A DNA stretch of 64,000 bases from a virus, in IMG/VR virus record IMGVR_UViG_3300041405_000060, positions 1 to 64,000 of that record; one strand, given 5' to 3'. The notes beneath the pieces are model-generated. The model worked only from the letters and a program-made list of their open reading frames with translations, was not told the DNA's origin and made no database searches. The position numbers were made by a program, and so were the translations under genes. Within the stretch, counting starts at the first letter, position 1. Every line of letters starts with the position of its first letter. This document shows, in pieces, positions 41,256 through 48,001 of this stretch.

Positions 41256-41420
41256 ATGAAACTTTCCACCGCTGCTGGTATCGCTGGTGTTGTCGCATTG
41301 GGCTACTTGGCTTATCGTTGCTTCTCCAATGATGATGTCGCTGTCGAAACCCCTGTGGATGCTGCACCGAAAGAACCGCTGCTGCTGCCTGCACCTGGTA
41401 ACACGTCCCACGCAGAATGA
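41256..41420 (+). CDS. Very small protein with N-terminal membrane helix
   Basis: A 54-residue protein with a strong AGGAG ribosome site. The N-terminal hydrophobic helix (KLSTAAGIAGVVALGYLAY) is a signal anchor, followed by a short Pro/Ala/Glu-rich tail. It closes the early operon and is followed by the strongest hairpin in the window. Function unknown. Confidence 0.6.
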   Translation: MKLSTAAGIAGVVALGYLAYRCFSNDDVAVETPVDAAPKEPLLLPAPGNTSHAE

Positions 41421-41424
41421 CATA

Positions 41425-41458
41425 CTGCCCCCTCTCCCGTAAAAAGGAGAGGGGGCAG
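41425..41458. terminator. Strong bidirectional terminator with perfect 13-bp stem
   Basis: CTGCCCCCTCTCC pairs perfectly with GGAGAGGGGGCAG over an eight-base loop, followed by a T-rich tract (TTGTATTTTCTTTTT). CATA (41421-41424) abuts the left arm, so minus-strand transcripts see TATG just after the stem. It separates convergent genes. Confidence 0.9.
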
Positions 41459-41471
41459 TTGTATTTTCTTT

Positions 41472-41927
41472 TTATTCGTCTGCAGCTTGAGCGTCACGAA
41501 TGATCTTCATGCGCTCTTGGAACTGTTCTGATGTTTCGTTGACAACACCGATGTGATCTTCACCAGTAGCATGTGTGAAATCACCCAAGTCTTCCAACTT
41601 AACGTCTGGTGCTCGACCAGCTGGAATCTCAGCTGCTTCTTGTGCCGTACGTTCGAACGGGTTCTTGTTCTTAGCCAGGCGGATCATCTCAGCCATAGCA
41701 CCCAACAGATCGCTGTTAGATTTGTTGCCTTCTTGCTCGATCTGATTACGTTTCGCTGCGATAGCGGTTTGCGTGTGATCTTTGGTAGCCTTGAGGATAA
41801 TGTCAATATCATCTTTGTCGCATTCGGCTAGTCCCTTAGACATTTTGTCGATGACAATACTTTCACGGATCTCTTGGCCCCAAGCCAACTGTTCGTCATA
41901 GGTCATTGCTTGAGCGGCGTGACTCAT
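41472..41927 (-). CDS. Unknown charged helical protein
   Basis: A 151-residue protein, AAGGAATATCAC before ATG. It is highly charged and helical throughout ([55 protein letters not shown] is followed by [15 protein letters not shown]), with an acidic C-terminus. It looks like a small DNA-packaging or adaptor protein but carries no motif that proves this. A single-gene unit transcribed against the surrounding early genes, with its promoter in the divergent gap at 41928-42009. Confidence 0.45.
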   Translation of the reverse strand: MSHAAQAMTYDEQLAWGQEIRESIVIDKMSKGLAECDKDDIDIILKATKDHTQTAIAAKRNQIEQEGNKSNSDLLGAMAEMIRLAKNKNPFERTAQEAAEIPAGRAPDVKLEDLGDFTHATGEDHIGVVNETSEQFQERMKIIRDAQAADE

Positions 41928-42009
41928 GTGATATTCCTTATTCTTTGCGAGTGAACATTTACTCGACAGGTTAACAATATACCGTAAACGGCATTCTGGA
42001 GTTCATAAG
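41928..42009. promoter_or_regulatory. Divergent AT-rich promoter region
   Basis: The 82-base gap contains AACAATATACCGTAAACGG on the plus strand; a similar CAATATACACCGTAG occurs at 42592 before another gene. Read on the minus strand the same site gives GGTATATTGTTAACC. These share TATA content with the early elements but lack TATATTAC, so promoter identity is uncertain. Confidence 0.3.
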
Positions 42010-42558
42010 ATGTTCTCGTTGTTCATCAAGAAATACAAAGCTTGGCGACTTACGTCCAAGTTAGAAACATACGCAGAGATCCTCGAGGACATCGATGGGG
42101 CAAACTGCAAACCCGAAGAGTACCCCATCAAGCTCAAAGAATTCTGGCGGTTGTTTGATATGTCCTTACTGGATGACTTGGCCATTCGTGATGTGATGGG
42201 TCATAGTGGACAACTGCGGCATCGTAACTTCGCTCAATTGCATCAACTGCTGATGGATGCAAACGATGCGATTGCTAATGAGCAAGACTCACGGATTGAT
42301 TACGTCACTCGAACCGGCATGATGCACCAAGCCGAAGTAGAACTTGACAATTACTTCTTCGATCCCGTACATGGACACTTGAGCATCAAAGAGTGTTTGG
42401 AACAACTGCGTCAACTGCTACAAGCGCACTGTGGTATCCTGGAAACAATCGAGGGTACTTATGGGCAAAGAAAGATGCTGCATGTGTACTTCGACATCTA
42501 TACGTTGTCGGATCTGATTATTGATATCCTTCACGACAAAGGAGATGTTTTGTCCTGA
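42010..42558 (+). CDS. Unknown helical protein
   Basis: A 182-residue helical protein with GGAG before ATG. Segments such as LETYAEILEDIDGANCKPEEYPIKLKEFWRLFDMSLLDDL and HLSIKECLEQLRQLLQAHCGILETIEGTYGQRKMLHVYFDIYTLSDLIIDIL are amphipathic. There is no membrane helix. No family recognised. Its start codon is preceded by a TATA-rich element. Confidence 0.45.
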   Translation: MFSLFIKKYKAWRLTSKLETYAEILEDIDGANCKPEEYPIKLKEFWRLFDMSLLDDLAIRDVMGHSGQLRHRNFAQLHQLLMDANDAIANEQDSRIDYVTRTGMMHQAEVELDNYFFDPVHGHLSIKECLEQLRQLLQAHCGILETIEGTYGQRKMLHVYFDIYTLSDLIIDILHDKGDVLS

Positions 42559-42616
42559 CAAAATGGTTTTAGCTCTATCAAACCCTTTTCAATATACACC
42601 GTAGGTGATATGCAAC

Positions 42617-43363
42617 ATGGAATCCGTAAAAGATCTACTGACCGATCCGCTTAAAGGTAAGAACCGCGCACAAGGTGTTCTCTGCTTTCTCTTTCGAGAA
42701 GTATTGCTTTGGCGTCGGGTGAATCAGATCGTTTGGAACAAGCGACTGACTGCGTACTTTGAGAAACCCCATAACCAAGAGAAGCCAGACAAAGGGAACT
42801 TGAATAAAGCCCTTTTGAATGACGATCTGCCTTGGGGTGGGTTCAAGAAGGCGATGGACTTTCTGTCACCAATGGAAGCTAAGTTGGTGATGGACTATAC
42901 CTGGCGGGACGGAAGTAGCACGTCGTACGAGATTGTGATTGATCCAGCTGCAGATGAGAAATTGCAGTATCGAGATATCTTCACGTACGGTGATTGTAGC
43001 GTATTCAGCAAAGCCAAAAAACCAGTTTCTACTCTGGCCTATTTGTTCCGACACATCATCGCCAAAGAAGGCATTGATGAGATTCAGTGGGAACAACTGT
43101 TCCAAGAGTATTCAGACAACCCAGTTAATAATGTTGGTGTTAAGAAGTCGGAACTTAACTCTACAATCAGCATGATGAAACGAGCGCTTTTGGATGGAAA
43201 GCTTTCGTGGAACGTATTCCGGCGTGGCATCCTGTTGTTAAAACCACAAAAAGAAGTGTACACCCTGAAGTTGAAGTGGACAGATGATCCGCACTTGATC
43301 CTCAGTATGCCTGACGCTGAGTATTCTGCCACTATCGAAAATCCGTACAGTGAGATCGCGTAA
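42617..43363 (+). CDS. Unknown protein with two tandem copies of a ~90-residue domain
   Basis: A 248-residue protein. The ATG at 42617 is preferred to a GTG at 42605. Residues about 18-110 (VLCFLFREVLLWRR..IVWNKRLTAYFEKPHN...KGNLNKALLNDDLPWGGFKKAMDFLSPMEA) align with 135-230 (TLAYLFRHIIAKEG..IQWEQLFQEYSDNPVN...KSELNSTISMMKRALLDGKLSWNVFRRGILLLKP). The common pattern is LFR - W - L..Y...P.N - LN - L(P/S)W..F..(G/A)...L.P - strand with W. I have seen such single modules in large myophages but know no function. Confidence 0.5.
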   Translation: MESVKDLLTDPLKGKNRAQGVLCFLFREVLLWRRVNQIVWNKRLTAYFEKPHNQEKPDKGNLNKALLNDDLPWGGFKKAMDFLSPMEAKLVMDYTWRDGSSTSYEIVIDPAADEKLQYRDIFTYGDCSVFSKAKKPVSTLAYLFRHIIAKEGIDEIQWEQLFQEYSDNPVNNVGVKKSELNSTISMMKRALLDGKLSWNVFRRGILLLKPQKEVYTLKLKWTDDPHLILSMPDAEYSATIENPYSEIA

Positions 43364-43749
43364 TGCAAAAAGTTCTGAACCTGAGCACTATCAGCCGAGA
43401 CAACCCATTCTCGATCGATAACCAAACCCCGAAACAAACAGCAACAGGTTTGAACTTCCGTACTTATCGCGGTTTGCGTATGTACTTGATTACTGGTTCT
43501 TCGGAGCCAGGTTGGCTGCGGGCTATCTACCCGCACGATTTCGATAAGCTACATGAGAAACAAGCTGCGTATGTCTTCGTGAAAGATTTGAAGGATATCA
43601 TGAAAGGTGCATTGTTACGTGATATCTCGAAACGCCCTATGATCAAACTGGTCGCTAACCGAAAGACGGAAGTCCATATCGGTGAGAAAGCGAACTCGGC
43701 AGATCTAGAGTGGCTCGGTATTGTTCGCGAAGTAGTTGAATCGTTGTAA
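43363..43749 (+). CDS. Unknown protein coupled to the two-domain protein
   Basis: A 128-residue protein whose ATG overlaps the previous stop (TAATG), so translation is coupled. Mixed helix and strand, basic middle (RDISKRPMIKLVANRKTEVHIG). No enzymatic motif or membrane helix is seen. It ends before a TTCG hairpin. Confidence 0.45.
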   Translation: MQKVLNLSTISRDNPFSIDNQTPKQTATGLNFRTYRGLRMYLITGSSEPGWLRAIYPHDFDKLHEKQAAYVFVKDLKDIMKGALLRDISKRPMIKLVANRKTEVHIGEKANSADLEWLGIVREVVESL

Positions 43750-43757
43750 ACACAGTG

Positions 43758-43782
43758 GCCTCCCTTCGGGGAGGCTGCTATG
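43758..43782 (+). terminator. TTCG-loop hairpin terminator followed by TATG
   Basis: GCCTCCC-TTCG-GGGAGGC, a perfect 7-bp stem, then TGCTATG (TATG 43779-43782). A second TATG is at 43791-43794, 33 bases before the next start, in an otherwise T-rich leader. Confidence 0.85.
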
Positions 43783-43826
43783 CCAAATCTTATGAACCAC
43801 TATTTTTTTTTTCAAGGTAAGTAAAC

Positions 43827-44894
43827 ATGGCAGCTATCGCACTCCCGTCCTTTCTGGGTTCACCAGAAGACAAAACAAAAGTAGTAGATGCTTATGCTGA
43901 GACCAGTTCTGAACTGCGTACAGCTTTGTCGTCTAAGATTACATCCTTCTCTTCGGGCCTCGGTGGTATCTTTGATAAGACCGTAGGCATCGCTAAAGGT
44001 ATCGGCGAGAAACTTCGTACAGATACTATCGATTTACCATCTGCCATCAAACGCGTTCAGGGAGCGCTCAAGGGCTCTCGTGCAGATATCCTTAAGATCG
44101 CCGGGTCCACTGAGAAACTCATCATGGGTGAGCTCACAGGGACCGACACGTCTACTAACTACGTAAAGACAGCAACAGATGTCGCTCGTGGCTTAGAATT
44201 GATGGTGGGTGACGGTAAGCAACTGATTGACTCGTTTAAGAATGGCGGGTATAACCAAGTTAGCGCGATGGTCGGTTTCATTTCTGACCTGACTAACAAC
44301 CCTAACTTGAAACTGTTTGACTTAGGTGCTGAAGCGGCTATCCTCCGTGGTGTAGTGGACGAAGTATCGGCGTGGGGTGTTCCTTCACTTGTTGATACAA
44401 TCATGAAGGATCAACCTGACCGTACTAAGTATACTGTTATCAAACGGTCAGCTGAAACGATTTCTGCTTCTAGTTCTCTGGACGTGTTGTTAGCCTACGC
44501 TAACGTAAGCTCTAGTTTGAATACGGGTACACCGGAGAAACCGCTCTATCAAAACATCGGGGCTAATGCACTCAACGCAAACACTCCAGACTTTGCTACA
44601 CGTGTATTGTCTAACTTTGCATTTGTGGCTGGTATTACTGTTGCAGATTATCCATCACAATTAGCTAAGCTTGTACAGCTAATGGATAAATTGAAACCTG
44701 ATTGGTTCTGGACTACTCGGGGTAATGATCGAGTATGGAACCTAGGTACGATTGGAACCGCTTCAGAGAACGCTGTGACGTTGTTCTTGTCTAGCCCTGA
44801 ATACCGGGATGCTATCTTGACCGCACCGTACTACAGTCCTGCTCGTGTGCAAGAACTCGTTAATACCATGTACCCCTTAACAACTACGGCCTAA
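43827..44894 (+). CDS. Putative virion protein
   Basis: A 355-residue soluble protein, AAGG before ATG. The N-terminal 150 residues are helical and Ser/Gly-rich (LRTALSSKITSFSSGLGGIFDKTVG); the C-terminal half has FATRVLSNFAFVAGITVADYP and a WFWTTRGNDRVWNLG loop. It follows its own terminator-flanked leader like other structural genes here. No specific virion role can be named. Confidence 0.48.
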   Translation: MAAIALPSFLGSPEDKTKVVDAYAETSSELRTALSSKITSFSSGLGGIFDKTVGIAKGIGEKLRTDTIDLPSAIKRVQGALKGSRADILKIAGSTEKLIMGELTGTDTSTNYVKTATDVARGLELMVGDGKQLIDSFKNGGYNQVSAMVGFISDLTNNPNLKLFDLGAEAAILRGVVDEVSAWGVPSLVDTIMKDQPDRTKYTVIKRSAETISASSSLDVLLAYANVSSSLNTGTPEKPLYQNIGANALNANTPDFATRVLSNFAFVAGITVADYPSQLAKLVQLMDKLKPDWFWTTRGNDRVWNLGTIGTASENAVTLFLSSPEYRDAILTAPYYSPARVQELVNTMYPLTTTA

Positions 44895-44896
44895 CC

Positions 44897-45343
44897 ATGA
44901 AAGCAATCTTAATTACGGGTAATCCTAAGTATATCAACAATGAAATCGCTCGTAGTTATTATCGCGAGATTATTGAGTTCCTGCAAGATAACGGAGTAGC
45001 GGTTACTATTGATCCAGGTGCCGATTATACATGTCCTCCGAAAGCAGACTTCTATATTGGTCATTCTAGAGGTGCAGGCCGTATTCGTTGTTTTGAACGT
45101 ACCGATCAAGAGAAAGACTTCTTGATGTTCGGTGATCCAGATGGGTACATTCATCCAGTTGACCTAGCATGGCAACAAGCTAACCCGCCCGATCCTAAAA
45201 GATTCAATCCACCCCCTAAAGAACACTTTGAATTCTATACGGATCAAAAGCAAGCCATCCTTAACAAGATCAGTGAAATTCGTGATCGTAGTAACTATAC
45301 ACGCCAGTCACCTGGCCGCGGTAGACCAACCCCACGCGGATAG
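44897..45343 (+). CDS. Small alpha/beta protein with a GHSRG motif
   Basis: A 148-residue protein two bases after the previous stop. It starts with a strand-turn (AILITGNPKYIN), then a helix, strand (VAVTIDPG) and PKADFYIGHSRGAGRIRCF. G-H-S-R-G fits the nucleophile elbow (GxSxG) of alpha/beta hydrolases, and the strand-helix order before it is compatible. A catalytic acid and His are not obvious, and the protein is short for that family, so this may be a binding protein of similar fold. The C-terminus is basic and Pro-rich. Confidence 0.48.
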   Translation: MKAILITGNPKYINNEIARSYYREIIEFLQDNGVAVTIDPGADYTCPPKADFYIGHSRGAGRIRCFERTDQEKDFLMFGDPDGYIHPVDLAWQQANPPDPKRFNPPPKEHFEFYTDQKQAILNKISEIRDRSNYTRQSPGRGRPTPRG

Positions 45344-45366
45344 CCTACCTTCGGGTAGGCTTTATG
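45342..45366 (+). terminator. TTCG-loop hairpin terminator followed by TATG
   Basis: AGCCTACC-TTCG-GGTAGGCT, a perfect 8-bp stem that starts just inside the preceding stop region, then TTTATG (TATG 45363-45366). Early-promoter copy 3 lies 23 bases further on. Confidence 0.85.
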
Positions 45367-45388
45367 CCGATTTAAACCTTTTAAAAGC

Positions 45389-45410
45389 CTATATTACTAA
45401 CTTGAATATA
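45389..45410 (+). promoter_or_regulatory. Early-promoter-like element, copy 3
   Basis: CTATATTACTAACTTGAATATA, matching copies 1 and 2 at nearly all positions, with AAACCTTTTAAAAG directly upstream. It lies 22 bases before the ATG at 45432. Confidence 0.68.
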
Positions 45411-45431
45411 ACCCATTATAAGGCTAACAAA

Positions 45432-45806
45432 ATGACTCCATTAGCATACAAACTACTAGGTAAGCAATTTGATGCAATGGCTGAAGTCTACGGTAACTGG
45501 ATTACTCCAGATGCCCATGAGTCAATCAGAAAAGACGGGGATATCACAACATCCCTGGTAAACCGTTATCCGGGCGACTACGCCTTGGAGTTCCAGGTAA
45601 AAGTTGGTGCTGGCCTTGGCGCAGTGAGATTTCTGGCGCTGTATAAAAACAGCGAGTATCTCAACAGCATCATTGAATCAACCGGTACTTTGGGATGCAT
45701 GGAAATGCATATCGAAGCACTGGGTAAACTGACGGTGTTTGTGCATAAGTACTTGGAGCTGTATGCCAAGGAAAATGCATTCCCGGCAGAAAACGTAACG
45801 TATTAA
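45432..45806 (+). CDS. Unknown protein, probable early gene
   Basis: A 124-residue soluble protein. The ATG at 45432 follows AAGGCTAACAAA and early-promoter copy 3; an open frame further upstream crosses the terminator and is not real coding sequence. Mixed alpha/beta (NRYPGDYALEFQVKVGAGLGAVRFLALYKNS). No family recognised. Confidence 0.52.
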   Translation: MTPLAYKLLGKQFDAMAEVYGNWITPDAHESIRKDGDITTSLVNRYPGDYALEFQVKVGAGLGAVRFLALYKNSEYLNSIIESTGTLGCMEMHIEALGKLTVFVHKYLELYAKENAFPAENVTY

Positions 45807-45869
45807 TTTCTCAATAGGGTTACCCGACTGGTTAACCCAAACCCTTAAAAGTGTACACGGAGTTTTTTA

Positions 45870-46133
45870 ATGAGTAACTTTGCAAAAGTAGCTGATGTCA
45901 TTCACACCCTGATCCAAAAGCCACAAGCGGTAAATGGTTTCAATGTTGAACATGGCCTGAACCAAGTGTCCTACGATCCATCCACCCGGTTGTTTACTGT
46001 GGTGGATAAAGGCCGTAAGGTTCTGAGCTATGATGTTGAAACCCGCAAAGGTTCAACTACTCTCAATAACTACGGCTGCGGTTTGGTAGCTGCTGTTATT
46101 GATGAAGCAGTGCACGACATGTTAGTAGCATGA
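45870..46133 (+). CDS. Small unknown protein
   Basis: An 87-residue protein with ACGGAG before the ATG. A helix, strand pair (NQVSYDPSTRLFTVVDKGRKVLSYDVET) and C-terminal helix suggest a compact alpha/beta fold. The 63-base gap before it holds a weak GGGTTA...TAACCC hairpin. It is probably cotranscribed with the preceding early gene. Confidence 0.48.
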   Translation: MSNFAKVADVIHTLIQKPQAVNGFNVEHGLNQVSYDPSTRLFTVVDKGRKVLSYDVETRKGSTTLNNYGCGLVAAVIDEAVHDMLVA

Positions 46134-46142
46134 CGGCATATT

Positions 46143-46181
46143 GGCTACCCTTCGGGGTAGCCTCAAATGCTATTTTTTTTT
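46143..46181. terminator. Bidirectional terminator with CATA flank and T-run
   Basis: GGCTACCC-TTCG-GGGTAGCC with CATA (46137-46140) two bases before it, and a run of nine Ts at 46172-46180. The core is identical to that at 16032-16051. It lies between convergent genes. The right flank reads CAAATG instead of TATG. Confidence 0.82.
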
Positions 46182-46182
46182 G

Positions 46183-47013
46183 TTACCGCATGTAGCTTGG
46201 ACGGCGAACAGCAGGACGACGTTCCCAACCCAGATTACGGATCAGGTCAGATACATCCATGTGGTCAGCAGATTCCAGACCTAAAGCTTTACGCTTCTCG
46301 GCTTCGTCTTGCATGCCCCACAAAGTAGTCGGGTTGATAACCATCTCGGTCTCTTGGAAGGATTCCAAAGCAGGCGAGTTATGTTTACCAGCCATGTAGA
46401 TGCCACCTTCACCCACGAAGTCCCAAGTAGAGATCTCACGGGTATACTTGATGCCACGCATTACGTCGTCTTGTGTGATCGAACGTACGGAGCAATAAGT
46501 ATTGATGTGTGGGTTAGTGATCGAGTCTTCGAACACTTTGGCATACGGACCATGAGGACGAACCTCAGCGATAACCAGTTTGCATGGACGACCATTTTCG
46601 TCTTTACCGTCGATGATAGTCAGTGCACGGATATGAGCACAAACACGGTCATCATCGATCTTACGAATACGGTTGAGGTATTCACGGTCATCCATGTAAC
46701 GTTTACATTTCTCACCGTCTTTCAGAACCCATTCCCAGGGCTCAGGATGTTTGAACTCCATGTACAGTACTTGCTTGAGCAAGCGACGCATCAATGGAGA
46801 ACCGGGTTCGAACATCGAAACACCGGAAGCGGCATCGTAAAACATACCGGCAGAGTTGTGAGTGCCATAAGCACCAACGCAGAGAGTGTAATACCCATCT
46901 GCATCAGGAGTCAGTACACCCTTCTTACCACCGGCAGTCAGAAGACTACCGCTAATACGAACTTGGTTACCGGCTTGCTTCTGGACACCAAAAAGATCGT
47001 GAGCAGCGCCCAT
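46183..47013 (-). CDS. Prohead protease (T4 gp21 / phiKZ gp175 type)
   Basis: A 276-residue protein, AAGGAACACCACT before ATG. The order of motifs fits the herpes-virus-like/T4 gp21 prohead proteases: a core strand region (ADGYYTLCVGAY), the catalytic His in MEFKHPEPW (H89), and the catalytic Ser in NTYCSVRSIT (S175; the family has (F/C)S(V/I)R). It processes scaffold and inner-head proteins before packaging. Position fits as well: it ends the block that in phiKZ holds the protease and virion RNA polymerase genes. The third catalytic residue is not identified with certainty. Confidence 0.78.
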   Translation of the reverse strand: MGAAHDLFGVQKQAGNQVRISGSLLTAGGKKGVLTPDADGYYTLCVGAYGTHNSAGMFYDAASGVSMFEPGSPLMRRLLKQVLYMEFKHPEPWEWVLKDGEKCKRYMDDREYLNRIRKIDDDRVCAHIRALTIIDGKDENGRPCKLVIAEVRPHGPYAKVFEDSITNPHINTYCSVRSITQDDVMRGIKYTREISTWDFVGEGGIYMAGKHNSPALESFQETEMVINPTTLWGMQDEAEKRKALGLESADHMDVSDLIRNLGWERRPAVRRPSYMR

Positions 47014-47024
47014 AGTGGTGTTCC

Positions 47025-47738
47025 TTATGTACGGAGGATTTCTTCAATCAGTTCTACGGATTCGCTAGGGTTCACTACCGCTGTGTTAATAGCGTCAGGG
47101 AAATATGCACCGTTCAATCGGCTAGTAGTATCAGAGGTGTTCCAAACTACAGAGCGGAAAGGAATGACTTTCGGTGGATTAAGTACAACGTCATCATGCT
47201 TGTTCAAAATGTGACGGTACAGTCGAGTCAGATCATCTTTATCTCGAGCAGTCGTCGAGATAATAAGTTCCAGAATTGCACGAGAGCCCAGGTTAACACC
47301 AGCGTGATGATACGCGGTCTCAAACATCTTGGCCATGTCGTAGTAGTTCATATACCATGGAATGTTTCCCTTCGCAACGAGTTCGTCGTAAAGGTAGTAT
47401 GTCAGGGTATCGTTCACTACTAGGTGGTTGTTCACAAACACTACATCACCTGGTTCAAAAGAGAACTCAAAGTAATCAGTACCACGAACCGTGATCTTCT
47501 TAGTAGAACTAGGACGGATCTGCATCATTGCAATTGTGTTGTCGACACCGTAGTATTCGTCGTTTACGATGATTGCATAGAAACCGACGATATAGACTTC
47601 AGAACCTAGGATCGCTAGGTCCTTATTCTGAAATCGGACGGGGACATGAATCTTCATGGGAGCATCTGTTACGGTACTCCCATTTTCTTGACGATGAAGA
47701 TGTTCGAATACACGCTTTGCATCACGTGTTAGTTCCAT
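47025..47738 (-). CDS. Conserved-type protein of the protease/RNA polymerase block
   Basis: A 237-residue protein, AAGGGG before ATG. N-terminal strands (MKIHVPVRFQNKDLAILGSEVYIVGFYAIIVNDEYYGVDNT), then FEFSFEPGDVVFVNNHLVV and a helical C-terminus. Its place between the protease and a virion protein corresponds to phiKZ gp176 by position; I cannot confirm homology. Probably a virion or head-assembly component. Function unknown. Confidence 0.5.
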   Translation of the reverse strand: MELTRDAKRVFEHLHRQENGSTVTDAPMKIHVPVRFQNKDLAILGSEVYIVGFYAIIVNDEYYGVDNTIAMMQIRPSSTKKITVRGTDYFEFSFEPGDVVFVNNHLVVNDTLTYYLYDELVAKGNIPWYMNYYDMAKMFETAYHHAGVNLGSRAILELIISTTARDKDDLTRLYRHILNKHDDVVLNPPKVIPFRSVVWNTSDTTSRLNGAYFPDAINTAVVNPSESVELIEEILRT

Positions 47739-47741
47739 CGG

Positions 47742-47969
47742 TTACCCCTTGATCTTTTTCTCAACACTTGCGAGATCAGCTTTGAATTTCTTCAAAGCCT
47801 TAGCGTTATCGTCTTCATCGGACAGATACCAGGATTCGCAAATGGTATCATAAATACGTTCTAGCTTATCGTCACCCGCGGATAACTTGTTCAGTTCTTC
47901 CATGCGGGTAATCAATGGTTCCATCTCTTTTGGAAATGTAGTGGCTAGAATACGTACACGGGTTGACAT
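47742..47969 (-). CDS. Small helical protein of the protease/RNA polymerase block
   Basis: A 75-residue, strongly charged helical protein (EPLITRMEELNKLSAGDDKLERIYDTICESW), four bases before the next gene. The ribosome site is weak (AAGCGGG). No family recognised. Small helical proteins of this kind may be assembly adaptors. Confidence 0.48.
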   Translation of the reverse strand: MSTRVRILATTFPKEMEPLITRMEELNKLSAGDDKLERIYDTICESWYLSDEDDNAKALKKFKADLASVEKKIKG

Positions 47970-48001
47970 GCAACCCGCTTTATGGATACGTTGATCAAGG
48001 G

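Noticed and set aside
45228-45431. Upstream extension of the early gene at 45432
   Set aside because: The extension overlaps the previous gene in another frame and runs through a terminator and promoter; the ATG at 45432 has its own ribosome site.
45817-45838. GGGTTA...TAACCC hairpin as a terminator
   Set aside because: The stem is six base pairs, the loop is ten bases, and no T-run or TATG follows; it is mentioned only as a weak structure.
46309-47214. 301-codon plus-strand frame across the protease gene
   Set aside because: It is antisense to the prohead protease and the next gene, which carry recognisable motifs and good ribosome sites.
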